A stretch of 46,041 nucleotides of DNA, taken from positions 1 through 46,041 of IMG/VR virus record IMGVR_UViG_3300034198_004226; one strand, written 5' to 3'. Origin of the DNA: a virus. A model generated the notes under the pieces. It did not search any database. It was not told where the DNA came from and was given only the letters and a program-made list of their open reading frames with translations. Of this stretch, positions 8,506 to 18,407 are shown in pieces. Within the stretch, counting starts at the first letter, position 1; each line of letters begins with the position of its first letter. A program made the position numbers and the translations under genes.

Positions 8506-9975
8506 ATGGCTAATGTAACTCCAGCCCTCGGTTCAATTAAACCGAGTCAAAGACAACAAGCGTTAGAAACAAATTACTTAAACTTTACAGATGGAAGTGG
8601 TAATAATTTCGCGCAACAATATTTACCAGAAATATACGAAGCAGAAGTAGAGCGTTATGGAAACAGAACTCTTTCTGGATTCTTACGTATGGTTGGCGCT
8701 GAAATGCCAATGTCCTCTGACCAAGTAGTTTGGTCTGAACAAAACAGATTACACATTGCTTACAATAGCGTTACTTGCGCTAACGCTACAGATTTAACAT
8801 TTTCGGTATCAGCTTCGAATAGTGTTAGTGGAACTTATGTTAGTAATGTAATCTCAGTAGGTCAAACTTTAGTAGTTATGAGCCCTTCTACAGGAAAAGA
8901 GCTTAAGGTTTATGTTACTGCTTCTACAACTACAGCAACAGGTGTTGCAGCTGGTACAGCTACCGTAAGTGTTAAACCTTATACTCAATTAGATTTAGTT
9001 GGTGGCTCAAGCGGAGCGGTTAATTTTTCATCTGCAACAGACCTTAAAATCTTTGTGTATGGTTCTGAATTCAAAAAAGGGACTACTGATGCGACTATCA
9101 ACTCTGTAACTCCGTCTTTCACTCAATTCAGTAACTCACCTATTATCATTAAAGAAAAATATCAAATCTCAGGATCTGATACTGCTCAGATTGGTTGGGT
9201 TGAAGTTGCTACAGAAGCTGGCGAAAACGGTTTCTTATGGTATTTGAAAGCTGAATCTGAAACTCGTTTGCGTTTTGAAGATTACTTAGAAATGGCTGTT
9301 ATTGAAGGTGAATTAGTTTCTGGTGGTTCTACTTTATTCACTGGCACTGAAAAAATCAAAGGAACTCAAGGCCTTTTCTCTGCTGTTAAAGAAAGAGGGA
9401 ATGTTGTAAACAACTTTACTGCTGCTGCAGGTTTAAGTGATTTTGATTCAATCTTGAAAAACTTAGATACTCAAGGAGCTATTGAAGAAAACATGCTTTT
9501 CTTAAACAGAAGCACTTCCCTTGATTTTGACGATATGTTGGCTTCTTTATCTGCTGGTGCTGCTGGTGGTGTTGCTTACGGATTGTTTGAAAACTCTGAG
9601 CAAATGGCTTTGAACTTAGGTTTTTCTGGATTCCGCAGAGGATCTTACGATTTCTATAAGACCGACTGGAAATACTTAAATGATGCTTCTACTCGTGGAG
9701 GTGTTGCTAACGCTGCTATTGATGGTATCCTTATTCCTGCAGGAACATCTACAGTATACGATCAGCAATTAGGTACTAACATCCGTCGTCCGTTCTTACA
9801 CGTACGTTATAGAGCTAGCCAAGCTGATGACAGAAGAATGAAAACTTGGATTACTGGATCTGTTGGAGGTGCTTACACTTCTGATCTTGATGCAATGCAA
9901 GTGCACTTCTTGTCTGAAAGATGTCTAGTTACTCAAGCAGCTAACAATTTCGTATTGTTTACTGCTTCAGCATAA
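8506..9975 (+). CDS. Major capsid protein (HK97 fold)
   Basis: 489 residues, the usual size for crAss-like capsid proteins. The N-terminus reads QQYLPEIYEAEVERYGNRT (about 39-57) followed by FLRMVGAEMPMSSDQVVWSEQ, a hallmark of this capsid family. Residues about 95-190 are a Thr/Ser/Val-rich insertion that probably is a surface domain. The C-terminus has FLHVRYRASQADDRRMKTW and LDAMQVHFLSERCLV, again typical. Codons here are more uniform (many GCT, ACT, CTT, CGT) than in neighbours, which fits a very highly expressed gene. A strong hairpin with T-run follows directly and isolates this gene from those downstream. Confidence 0.92.
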   Translation: MANVTPALGSIKPSQRQQALETNYLNFTDGSGNNFAQQYLPEIYEAEVERYGNRTLSGFLRMVGAEMPMSSDQVVWSEQNRLHIAYNSVTCANATDLTFSVSASNSVSGTYVSNVISVGQTLVVMSPSTGKELKVYVTASTTTATGVAAGTATVSVKPYTQLDLVGGSSGAVNFSSATDLKIFVYGSEFKKGTTDATINSVTPSFTQFSNSPIIIKEKYQISGSDTAQIGWVEVATEAGENGFLWYLKAESETRLRFEDYLEMAVIEGELVSGGSTLFTGTEKIKGTQGLFSAVKERGNVVNNFTAAAGLSDFDSILKNLDTQGAIEENMLFLNRSTSLDFDDMLASLSAGAAGGVAYGLFENSEQMALNLGFSGFRRGSYDFYKTDWKYLNDASTRGGVANAAIDGILIPAGTSTVYDQQLGTNIRRPFLHVRYRASQADDRRMKTWITGSVGGAYTSDLDAMQVHFLSERCLVTQAANNFVLFTASA

Positions 9976-9981
9976 AAACCT

Positions 9982-10028
9982 GGCGATATTACCCTCGTTG
10001 AATTTACGGGGGTAATTATTGCCTTTTT
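9982..10028 (+). terminator. Rho-independent-type terminator after the capsid gene
   Basis: A long stem pairs GGC-ATATTACCC (from 9982) with GGGTAAT-AT-GCC (to 10023), with a few bulges and a loop around TTGAATTTA, followed by TTTTT (10024-10028). It starts seven bases after the capsid stop. This should stop most transcripts after the capsid gene and so raise capsid over connector proteins. Confidence 0.75.
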
Positions 10029-10054
10029 AAAAACTTATTAAATTATATTATATT

Positions 10055-10897
10055 ATGCCAACAGCAAAAAAAGAAATTGAAACGGTTACAGTAACACAGC
10101 CTACAGAAGTAGAAGTTACAACCCAAAAACAAGTTGCTCAAGAAAAAAAACCTAGTGCGCCTGTGTGGGAAATAAAAGATAGAACATACATAATATCTGA
10201 CAGCCACACTCCGCTTACTTATACATTACAAAGTAAGCATACACTTAGATACCCATTATTATGGTTTGATAAAGAGTTAAAAGAGCAAGTGGAAATAAGA
10301 TATGCAACTAATCAAAATTCGCCTTTAGTTAGAGACCAAAAAGGTCAAGTAACATTAGGACACATTATATTTGAGAACGGTGTTTTAAATGTTCCAAAAG
10401 AAAAACAAAATTTACAAAAATTATTATCAATTTATCACCCTGGATTAGGAATTAAATATACTGAGTTTGATCCAACAGCAGAAGCTGAGGACGACTTAGA
10501 TCATTTAGAATTAGAGGTTGAAGCGATGACAGCAGCGTTTGGCATGGATATTGATGAAGCTGAAGCTATAGTACGTGTTGAAGTTGGATCTAGAGTCAAT
10601 AAGATGAGTTCTAAGGAGATTAAAAGAGACTTGCTATTGTTTGCTAAAAACAATCCGTCTTTGTTCTTAGAATTAGCCAATGATGATAATGTACAATTAA
10701 GAAACTTAGCTATTAGAGCTACAGAATCTAATATTATAAAACTATCACCTGACCAACGTACATTTACATGGGGAGATAACGATAGGAAATTAATTACAGT
10801 GCCGTTTGATGAGAATCCTTATTCAGCAATGGCCGCTTTCTTTAAGACAGATGAAGGCACACAAGTCTTTAAGTCTATAGAGAAAAAACTTAAATAA
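10055..10897 (+). CDS. Capsid-associated structural protein of unknown role
   Basis: 280 residues. The first 35 are Thr/Glu/Lys-rich and disordered; about 36-130 look like beta-strands (WEIKDRTYIISDSHTPLTYTL); 140-220 are helical and acidic; the end is mixed. Equivalent genes sit directly after the capsid gene in related phages, so it may be a capsid decoration, head fibre or head-completion protein. I cannot choose between these from sequence. It is flanked by hairpins on both sides (9982 and 10916), so its level can be set apart from capsid and connector genes. The start is preceded by a leader of only A and T. Confidence 0.5.
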   Translation: MPTAKKEIETVTVTQPTEVEVTTQKQVAQEKKPSAPVWEIKDRTYIISDSHTPLTYTLQSKHTLRYPLLWFDKELKEQVEIRYATNQNSPLVRDQKGQVTLGHIIFENGVLNVPKEKQNLQKLLSIYHPGLGIKYTEFDPTAEAEDDLDHLELEVEAMTAAFGMDIDEAEAIVRVEVGSRVNKMSSKEIKRDLLLFAKNNPSLFLELANDDNVQLRNLAIRATESNIIKLSPDQRTFTWGDNDRKLITVPFDENPYSAMAAFFKTDEGTQVFKSIEKKLK

Positions 10898-10915
10898 TAC
10901 GTAATACTAATATAT

Positions 10916-10956
10916 AGGCGGATATTGTAAATAAAACTGCAGTATCCGCTTATTTA
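10916..10956 (+). terminator. Hairpin between capsid-associated and connector genes
   Basis: Stem AGGCGGATA (10916-10924) pairs with TATCCGCTT (10943-10951), nine pairs including one G-T pair, extendable by two; the loop is A-rich. The stem is followed by ATTTATTATAAT, not a clean T-run, so it may terminate partly or protect an mRNA end. Confidence 0.55.
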
Positions 10957-10974
10957 TTATAATAAAGATAGCAA

Positions 10975-11664
10975 ATGGCAGTAAATGTAGATACAGTTTA
11001 TAAAACAGTTTTATTAATACTTAATAAAGAACAGAGGGGGTATATGACTCCTGATGAGTTTAATAAAATTGGTACGCAGGTACAACTTGAGATATACTTA
11101 AAGTATTTTGAAGACCTAAATCAATTGATTAGGGTTCCGCAAACTGACTTAGATTACGCTGATAGAGTCGACTTGCTTGATGAAAAAATGGCTGTATTCA
11201 AAAGGAATGGAAATGCAAGTTATAGCACGAATGGTTTTACAGCGCCAACCGACCTGCAAGAATTAGGTAGCGTTATATATAACAATAACGAAATGCAGCG
11301 AGTGCAAAGAAATGAATTCTACAATCTTTACAGATCAAAATTAACAAAGCCTTCAACAACGTATCCTATATATTTATATGAAGATGGATACATAAAGGTA
11401 TTTCCTGAAACAATAACATCGGGAGTAAGCATAAATTATTTAAAGTTTCCGTCTGCGGTTATTTGGGGATTTACAGTTGATAGCAATAGGGGAAATTACG
11501 TTTATAATTCTGCATTGTCAACAAACTTTGAATTGCATCAATCTGAACAAACAGAGTTGATAATAAGAATATTAGAATATGCTGGTATTGTGATTAGAGA
11601 TCCGCAGGTTATCCAAATAGCATCACAAAAAGTACAGCAGGACAATATGAATGAAAAACAATAA
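10975..11664 (+). CDS. Head-tail connector / ring protein
   Basis: 229 residues, helical N-terminus (VDTVYKTVLLILNKEQRGYMTPDEFN, given in parts: KTVLLILNKEQRG at about 10-22) and beta-rich centre with YPIYLYEDGYIKVFP near 130. The N-terminal pattern of a long helix with NKEQRGYMTPDEFN is what I know from ring proteins below the portal in crAss-like phages. Such proteins stack between portal and nozzle and keep DNA in the head. Gene order (portal, capsid, this gene, a second connector, nozzle) supports the role. The next gene starts six bases after its stop. Confidence 0.6.
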   Translation: MAVNVDTVYKTVLLILNKEQRGYMTPDEFNKIGTQVQLEIYLKYFEDLNQLIRVPQTDLDYADRVDLLDEKMAVFKRNGNASYSTNGFTAPTDLQELGSVIYNNNEMQRVQRNEFYNLYRSKLTKPSTTYPIYLYEDGYIKVFPETITSGVSINYLKFPSAVIWGFTVDSNRGNYVYNSALSTNFELHQSEQTELIIRILEYAGIVIRDPQVIQIASQKVQQDNMNEKQ

Positions 11665-11670
11665 TAGGAT

Positions 11671-12891
11671 ATGGCACTTATAAATAACGGTATAATAACA
11701 GAAACTAATAGACAATATTACGAAGGTGCTAAAAGTTTTTATATTACCAATTTTGGACAAAATGTATTAGATTTTAGCGGTTTTAATACTGACTTGATCT
11801 GGCGTTCTTCTAATATAGACAGCGAAGAGTATGAGTTAAACAATTTTAAATTTTATAAAAGTAATGACAATGGTAATTCATTTTTCGAGGCTGCGGATGT
11901 AGTATCTTCTGTTACTACAGATGGCGTAATAACCACTACAGACGAGCCAAGTGTGGGTGAAATATACTTGGTACAACTAAAAAGATTAGAAGGTGGGAAG
12001 TATGGTGATAAAGATGCTTATGGTACTGTTGTTGAAGAAAATTACGGCAGTTATGCTTATATTACTTTAGAGGATATTATTAATAACTTTATGGTAGCCT
12101 ATGTTGGAGCAGGAAAATTAGTATCCGATGTTAAGCGTACAGATGTCATATTCCATGCTAAGCGTGGTATGCAGGAGTTTAGCTATGATACATTAAAAAG
12201 CATAAAGTCTCAAGAGTTAACAATACCGCCTAGTTTAAATGTAGTTATACCACAAGACTATGTAAACTATGTTAAGATCTCCCGTATTGATGCAAATGGG
12301 ATAAAGCATGTTATATATCCAGGAATGTTAAATGGATCACCATACACAATGCCTGTCCAAGATACCGAAGGCTTCCCTGTACAAGATACATTTGACACCA
12401 ATATAACTGGGTCTTCTATTATGGAAGAAAGATGGAAAGCTGATAAAGCTACCGCTAATCAGGTTAGAGACAGGCTCGCTAGTTTGAATTTTAATGGTCA
12501 AGATGCAAATACCTATAATTACTTAGGACAGCGATACGGCATGGACACGTCTAATGCTAATTTTAATGGTACATTTATTATAAACGATAGAGAAGGTAAA
12601 ATATCTTTTAGTAGTGAATTAGTTGGATCATTAATATTATTGGAATACATATCTGATGGATTAGCTTATGATTTAGACACAAGAGTACCTAAAATGGCTG
12701 AAGAAGCATTATATGCTCACATAATACACGCTATTATAGCTACTCGCTCCAATCAACCAGAATATGTGGTACAAAGATTAAAACAAGAGCGTTTTGCTAA
12801 ATTAAGAAATGCTAAATTAAGACTATCTAATATAAAACTAGATGAGTTTACAAAAGCGTTGCGTGGTCAATACAAATGGATTAAACATTAA
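11671..12891 (+). CDS. Tail connector / tail stabilisation (ring) protein
   Basis: 406 residues. N-terminal 110 residues look like a small beta-domain (YYEGAKSFYITNFGQNV). From about 128 comes a helical connector core: LEDIINNFMVAYVG, then KRTDVIFHAKRGMQEFSYD and SLNVVIPQDYVNYVKIS. This order (helix, helix, LPxDYVxxxxI strand) is shared by gp4/gp11-like connector proteins of podoviruses, including those annotated as stabilisation proteins in crAss-like phages. It should join the portal ring to the nozzle. It lies five bases before the nozzle gene, in one operon. Confidence 0.65.
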   Translation: MALINNGIITETNRQYYEGAKSFYITNFGQNVLDFSGFNTDLIWRSSNIDSEEYELNNFKFYKSNDNGNSFFEAADVVSSVTTDGVITTTDEPSVGEIYLVQLKRLEGGKYGDKDAYGTVVEENYGSYAYITLEDIINNFMVAYVGAGKLVSDVKRTDVIFHAKRGMQEFSYDTLKSIKSQELTIPPSLNVVIPQDYVNYVKISRIDANGIKHVIYPGMLNGSPYTMPVQDTEGFPVQDTFDTNITGSSIMEERWKADKATANQVRDRLASLNFNGQDANTYNYLGQRYGMDTSNANFNGTFIINDREGKISFSSELVGSLILLEYISDGLAYDLDTRVPKMAEEALYAHIIHAIIATRSNQPEYVVQRLKQERFAKLRNAKLRLSNIKLDEFTKALRGQYKWIKH

Positions 12892-12895
12892 ATAG

Positions 12896-15800
12896 ATGGC
12901 AGAAATTAAGAATAGTTTTACGTCGGCTAAGATGAATCAAGACTTAGACGATAGATTAATACCGTCTAATGAATACAGGAGTGCTCGTAATATATCTATA
13001 ATCAGTTCTGATAGTAGCAATACTGGAGCTATTGAGAATATCTTAGGTAACGTTCGTTTTTCAAACTTAGGGAGTCTAATGGGTTCCGCTGAAATAATAG
13101 GTTATATATCTGATTCAACATCTAATAGCCTTTATTTGTTTGCTACTGGGTATACAGATATTTCTGAAAACCAATTAGACAATCCGCCTCAATACCAAAT
13201 TGACAATAACATACCAAATAAGATTATAAAAGTAAATTTAACAACAGGAGTAGCTAAAGTTTTAGTTTCAGGTTTGTTTTTAAATTTGTCTACAACACAC
13301 CCTATTACAGGTATAAACTTAGTTGAAAACTTATTGTTCTGGACAGATAATAGAAACCAACCTAGAAAAATAAACGTATTAACAGCATTCAACGATCCTA
13401 CTTATTACACGAAAGAAGAACAAATATCGGTAGCTAAATATGCACCGGTAAGTTCTATAAAATTTATAGATAGTGGAGTATGCACAATGAAGGATGTGGT
13501 TAGTCCGTTCCTTCCTAACGGAACTACGCCTAACCCTAATTATAATGCTGACTATGCTGGAGATGCAACGTTTCTACAAGATAAATTTGTAAGGTTTAGT
13601 TATAGATTTAGATTTGATGATGGTGAGTATTCTATATTAGCCCCATTCTCTCAAATAGCTTTTATACCACAACAAGACGGATCTTTTTTAGCAGGAGACG
13701 AGGATAATTCATACAGAAATACAATAGTAGCTTTTATGAAAAATAAGGTTAATCAAATAAACCTTATAATACCAATGCCTACTATTTGTAGCGAATTATT
13801 CGATGAGTTTAAGATAACCGAAATTGACATATTATATAAAGAATCTGATGGCGTAAGCGTACAAGTATTAGATACTATAACAAAGGATTCTTTTTCTACA
13901 GAAACCGAAGCGTATTATAATTACGATTATCAGTCAAGAAAACCAATAAGAACTTTACCTGCAGATCAATTAATAAGAGTATCTGATAAAACGCCGGTTA
14001 GAGCATTAGCTCAAGAAACAGCAGGGGGAAGAATTATATATGGTAATTATATAGACAAAAATACTCCGCCTAATTCCATAGAATATAGTGTAGGTACAAG
14101 TGCTAAAACAACGGAATTAAAAAATCAATACCCATTACATACTGTAAAACAAAATAGAAATTACCAAGTAGGTATAATTTTATCCGACAAGTTTGGTAGA
14201 CAGTCAGATGTTATATTGTCTCCAATAACGCAGGATGGAGTAACCATACCTGGTTCTGCTTTTTTTGGTGGATCAAGCTTTTATGCACCTTATTTACCTA
14301 GTTCTACTAATGTTCTAAATTTTGTAGGTAATTCTATTAAAGTATTATTTACAGATTATGTGTCTAGTTCAAGATCACAATTAAACGACTTAGGTATACC
14401 AGCGACCGGAGAACCCGGATTATATGATGCTGGAGGTGGATTACTTTCCTATGCGTACATTACAATTCCAGGCGAACAAAATACAAATACACTTGGATCC
14501 GATTTAACTAATGGAACTTACACTAATGTTCCGGTTACTCAATATGGACCTAATACCGGAGTTACTATGACGGTTGTAGTCTCTGGGGGACAAATGGTTG
14601 TTGCCAGTTCATTTATAACTTCCACTGGCAGTGGTATTAATGTTAATCAGGATATAGTTATAAATTTACCGGGGCAACCTGAAGAAGCAATCCTGCCTGT
14701 TATGACCGCTACCAATGTAACTAAAGCAAACCCTACTGGTTGGTATTCTTACAAAATTGTTGTGAAACAAAACCAACAAGAGTATTATAACGTATATATT
14801 CCAGGAGCATTAAGCGGATACCCAACGCCAGTTAGCCCAGTAACATTTCCATCAGGAGAAGACGCTAAAACAAGTAATCTTGTACTATTTAGTGATAACA
14901 TAAATAAAGTTCCAAGAGACTTATCTGAGGTGGGACCAGATCAAAAACAATATAGAAGCTCGGTAGTGTTATTCGGTAGAGTACAAAATAATTCAGCAAC
15001 CACTAATGCTCAGTTTATCCCTACCAGCAAAGGTTTCTCAGTTACTACATTAGCAAATGCAGTTGACTTGGAAATGACAACAGCTAAGGTTACAACACCT
15101 TTATATCAATTAAATACTAATCCAATTGTAGGTAGAATATCCACAAATGGAGCTGGTAGTTTTGGCGTTACAAATACAACATTCCAGCCTTTCTTATCTG
15201 TGCTTGAAACTGATCCGGTAATATCTAATCTAGATATATACTGGGAAACATCGACTACAGGCTTAATATCAGATTTAAACTACTTAATTTCATTGAGTAA
15301 ACCTGGAGCTTATTCTTTTGTCAATGTTAACTACCTGCAGACGGAAGCTCAAAATCCCGCAGGGGTTAATGATAATACAGGAAATAAAGACTCTAAATAC
15401 GTAACCGATTGGTTTTACGCTGTAAACTATACCTCACAGAGGTTAAATACAGCCACGGCTAGTTTAATTAGTGTTGTGAATGATAACGGAATATCTGTAA
15501 GCGGTTTTGCTTTAGAATCAAGAACTGTAAGTGGTCAAAATAGCTATAGAATAAAAATAACAAGCAATTTTTATTTTAATCCTTCTATTAACTTAAATAA
15601 TTTTACATTTACACTAGCTGTTAACGATCCGGTTTCTTCGACTACAAACAATATAACAATAGATGGCAGTCTTTTCAATGTAGCCCCAAGTATAGAAACA
15701 TATACAATAAAACAAATATATGCAGGTGTACCTGTTGGATATGTTATAACAAATACAGTGTATGGAGTAAACGGTTCTTTTGGGCCAACCTCTTTACCAA

Positions 15801-16063
15801 GTACAGTAACAAGCGACTTGAAGTGGTCATTTTTAGACGGCACTCAAACGTTTAGGGATGGAGCAGGTGAAAATGCTTTTGTTTTAACGATAGATTCATT
15901 AACCGGCCAATTGTCTTTAACAAGTGGCAGTCCAATAATATTAACCACTCCAACAATACTTTTAACTGATTCAGGGAATGCAACGGATACTTTACCTTTG
16001 ACATTAGACTTTACACTTGGAGAATACAACCCAAAAGAATTTAACTTAGATTTTAACTTATAA
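12896..16063 (+). CDS. Tail nozzle protein (tubular B-like) with cadherin-like C-terminus
   Basis: 1055 residues. The N-terminus NSFTSAKMNQDLDDRLIPS followed by EYRSARNISI is the signature of the large nozzle proteins of crAss-like and related podoviruses, the counterpart of T7 gp12/P22 gp10, which form a beta-propeller tube at the tail end. Further known stretches are NYQVGIILSDKFGRQSDV (about 420), GWYSYKIVVKQNQQEYYNV (about 615) and LDIYWETSTTGLISDLN (about 780). Residues about 890-1050 look like cadherin/Ig-type sandwiches (LTIDSLTGQLSLTSG, then LLTDSGNATDTLPL). In relatives I remember a further propeller part in the same chain; here a matching part is encoded separately at 17057-18397. 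Confidence 0.7.
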   Translation: MAEIKNSFTSAKMNQDLDDRLIPSNEYRSARNISIISSDSSNTGAIENILGNVRFSNLGSLMGSAEIIGYISDSTSNSLYLFATGYTDISENQLDNPPQYQIDNNIPNKIIKVNLTTGVAKVLVSGLFLNLSTTHPITGINLVENLLFWTDNRNQPRKINVLTAFNDPTYYTKEEQISVAKYAPVSSIKFIDSGVCTMKDVVSPFLPNGTTPNPNYNADYAGDATFLQDKFVRFSYRFRFDDGEYSILAPFSQIAFIPQQDGSFLAGDEDNSYRNTIVAFMKNKVNQINLIIPMPTICSELFDEFKITEIDILYKESDGVSVQVLDTITKDSFSTETEAYYNYDYQSRKPIRTLPADQLIRVSDKTPVRALAQETAGGRIIYGNYIDKNTPPNSIEYSVGTSAKTTELKNQYPLHTVKQNRNYQVGIILSDKFGRQSDVILSPITQDGVTIPGSAFFGGSSFYAPYLPSSTNVLNFVGNSIKVLFTDYVSSSRSQLNDLGIPATGEPGLYDAGGGLLSYAYITIPGEQNTNTLGSDLTNGTYTNVPVTQYGPNTGVTMTVVVSGGQMVVASSFITSTGSGINVNQDIVINLPGQPEEAILPVMTATNVTKANPTGWYSYKIVVKQNQQEYYNVYIPGALSGYPTPVSPVTFPSGEDAKTSNLVLFSDNINKVPRDLSEVGPDQKQYRSSVVLFGRVQNNSATTNAQFIPTSKGFSVTTLANAVDLEMTTAKVTTPLYQLNTNPIVGRISTNGAGSFGVTNTTFQPFLSVLETDPVISNLDIYWETSTTGLISDLNYLISLSKPGAYSFVNVNYLQTEAQNPAGVNDNTGNKDSKYVTDWFYAVNYTSQRLNTATASLISVVNDNGISVSGFALESRTVSGQNSYRIKITSNFYFNPSINLNNFTFTLAVNDPVSSTTNNITIDGSLFNVAPSIETYTIKQIYAGVPVGYVITNTVYGVNGSFGPTSLPSTVTSDLKWSFLDGTQTFRDGAGENAFVLTIDSLTGQLSLTSGSPIILTTPTILLTDSGNATDTLPLTLDFTLGEYNPKEFNLDFNL

Positions 16064-16072
16064 TAATAAAAT

Positions 16073-17047
16073 ATGGCATTACCAGTAAGTAAACCAACAT
16101 TAGACTCAAAAATTGCAACTGATTTAGCTAACAACTCAACGCAAGCTATTACAGCTCAGGTTTTAAGAAACACATTGAATCCAATAGTAAATAGCACGTT
16201 TGGCTTAAAAACTATATGGTCGGGGTTATTACGATTTTACGACCTAAGTGGAGCGGGCAATCAAAATGGGTTTTTTGTATGGGAGGATTATTATGATCCA
16301 AATTATCTGCCTTCACTAAATCCCATTACATTAACTGAACCGTTAATAAATTATCAACAAGATGGCAATAGATATAAACTAGTTAACGTAGGGGCCGGGA
16401 TGATTCCAAATACATATACGAATATATCAACTACCTTGGTAGCAAATAGTGCTACCGCTAATTTAACGTGGAGACCGCCCTCTGGCTTAACGTTTGACGC
16501 TGTAGTTGGCGCAGGCGGGACTGTGACAGCGATAAAAGTAAATAATCCAGGTTCCGGATATTCATGGTGTGGAAATAATTATGGTGCAGCTATAATTAAC
16601 CAAAGAGTTGAATTAAATATATCAGCTACGACGAAAGCTATAATTGAAATTGATTTGTCAAGAGTTTTAAGTGGATACAATATCACCGGGGGAGATGTTA
16701 GTTATCCTACTATTCCCGTAAATGGCTATGCTACGCAGGCTTTTATTTGTAATTTTCACGTGCTAAACGCCGACTCCTCTATAGGATACGGTCCTAATAT
16801 ATTAATAAATGAAAATATTTCCCAGCTAAGTGTTCCGTTTACGAGCGCGGGCTACTCCCAAAACACAGGGCTAGCGTTCCAATATGATAGCGCTTTTCCA
16901 TATAAATTATATCAAAGCACAGGCAGGACTTTACCGGGCTATTATGCTGCGGTACCTATTTTTAGTGGCTCTGGTAATATTCGTGACCATGCAAATTACT
17001 CAAAATGGATTGAAGTAAAAGTTCCAATAATCAACACAACTATATAA
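16073..17047 (+). CDS. Tail appendage protein inserted between the two nozzle genes
   Basis: 324 residues. The first 50 residues, with DLANNSTQAITAQVLRNTLNPI and STFGLKTIW, form an anchor type I know from several Bacteroidota phage appendage proteins; the rest is beta-rich with Gly, Asn and Ser (SGGTVTAIKVNNPGSGYSW-like turns near 150). It probably attaches to the nozzle by its N-terminus and exposes a variable beta-domain, so it may be a fibre or spike. Gaps of nine bases on both sides place it in the tail operon. I see no enzyme motif. Confidence 0.5.
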   Translation: MALPVSKPTLDSKIATDLANNSTQAITAQVLRNTLNPIVNSTFGLKTIWSGLLRFYDLSGAGNQNGFFVWEDYYDPNYLPSLNPITLTEPLINYQQDGNRYKLVNVGAGMIPNTYTNISTTLVANSATANLTWRPPSGLTFDAVVGAGGTVTAIKVNNPGSGYSWCGNNYGAAIINQRVELNISATTKAIIEIDLSRVLSGYNITGGDVSYPTIPVNGYATQAFICNFHVLNADSSIGYGPNILINENISQLSVPFTSAGYSQNTGLAFQYDSAFPYKLYQSTGRTLPGYYAAVPIFSGSGNIRDHANYSKWIEVKVPIINTTI

Positions 17048-17056
17048 GCATATTAA

Positions 17057-18397
17057 ATGGCAGCAATAATAGAAGTAGAATATTTTAATTCCTTTGTGTT
17101 GGCTAAAACAGTTGATGCTTCAAGTACGCCTGTTCCTGTATGGAGGTATACTTCTGGGTTGGCTAATAATCTTACGAAGAACTGGTTTATTGAAGAATCT
17201 AGAATAACAGGCGGGTATAATAACACATCTGTTGATTTTGGAGCAAAAGCTTATTTAGTTAGCGATAGGAACAATGCTTCCATCAGAGGCAACTCAATGA
17301 TATACTCTGGCATATACAACTCAAGAACCGGAGTTAATAACACAAATCAATTTCCGGTAGGAGATGATATATCAAGAAGCGCCGACCCTATAAACGGTTC
17401 TATTCAGAAGTTATATGCCGAAGATACGAACTTAAGTATATTCCAAGAAAGTAAAGTTAGTAGAGCATTAATTGATAAAGACGCAATATACTCTGCAGAA
17501 GGTTCGGCTATGACCACTTCTGGAGCTCAAATAATCGGCCAGATTCAAGCTTATGCTGGCGAATGGGGCATAAGTAAGGATCCAACTAGTTTTGCTGTTT
17601 ATGGGTATCAGAAATACTTCACAGACAAGAACAACAATGCTGTTTTAAGATTGTCAGCTGATGGTATTACAGAAATATCAAGTTATGGAATGAAATACTT
17701 CTTTACTAATAATCTAAGTAAAGCTACTAAGATAATTGGTGGGTACGATATAGTTTCAAAAAGCTACATCTTATCTTTACAGAATGATCAGTTTTATAAC
17801 ACATTGTCTTTTGATGAAACTGTAAACGGGTGGACTAGTTTCTATGATTATAAACCGTCCAATATATTTAGTGTAAATTCTAATTATTACACAACGAATA
17901 ATCAATATCTATATAAACATAATCAAGAAAATTCCACCGGTAACAATAGAGGGGTGTTCTATCAGCAAAGATACCCAGCAAGTGTTACGTTGGTATTAAA
18001 TTCCAATGCATCCTTATCAAAAGTGTTTAAGACTTTGAACTACGAAGGCAGTAATGGATGGGAAGTTACATCTCTATATACGCCTTATGACAACGGTAAG
18101 AATATATTTAGTTATACAGAAGGAGCATACGATTCAGCCACACCTCAAAATAATGGCTCCGCAGCCGTAGTACAACCTATCTATCGCGCTGGTTTTAACC
18201 GTAAAGAGAACAAATTTTTCGCGAATATTATTAATAATAGTCTTCCTACCGAAGGAGAGATAATATACGGTAATTCTATGTCGGGTATTAAAGGGTTCTT
18301 TACTACATTGACAATAAACACTGATAGTTCAACAGAACTTGGCAGGTTTAAAGAATTGTATGCGGTATCTTCAGAATATATAGAATCATCATACTAA
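17057..18397 (+). CDS. Nozzle/muzzle-type beta-propeller protein
   Basis: 446 residues, nearly all beta-strand with repeated blades of the type GGYDIVSKSYILSL. Diagnostic stretches are GSIQKLYAEDTNLSIFQESK (about 115-134), YAGEWGISKDPTSFAVYG (about 168) and VLRLSADGITEISSYGMKYF (about 196-215). In related phages I remember these inside the large nozzle protein, so this gene probably codes for the distal propeller (muzzle) that opens on DNA release. Here it is a separate gene behind an appendage gene. It starts nine bases after the previous stop and is followed after ten bases by the cupin gene. Confidence 0.6.
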   Translation: MAAIIEVEYFNSFVLAKTVDASSTPVPVWRYTSGLANNLTKNWFIEESRITGGYNNTSVDFGAKAYLVSDRNNASIRGNSMIYSGIYNSRTGVNNTNQFPVGDDISRSADPINGSIQKLYAEDTNLSIFQESKVSRALIDKDAIYSAEGSAMTTSGAQIIGQIQAYAGEWGISKDPTSFAVYGYQKYFTDKNNNAVLRLSADGITEISSYGMKYFFTNNLSKATKIIGGYDIVSKSYILSLQNDQFYNTLSFDETVNGWTSFYDYKPSNIFSVNSNYYTTNNQYLYKHNQENSTGNNRGVFYQQRYPASVTLVLNSNASLSKVFKTLNYEGSNGWEVTSLYTPYDNGKNIFSYTEGAYDSATPQNNGSAAVVQPIYRAGFNRKENKFFANIINNSLPTEGEIIYGNSMSGIKGFFTTLTINTDSSTELGRFKELYAVSSEYIESSY

Positions 18398-18407
18398 ATC
18401 AAATTAA

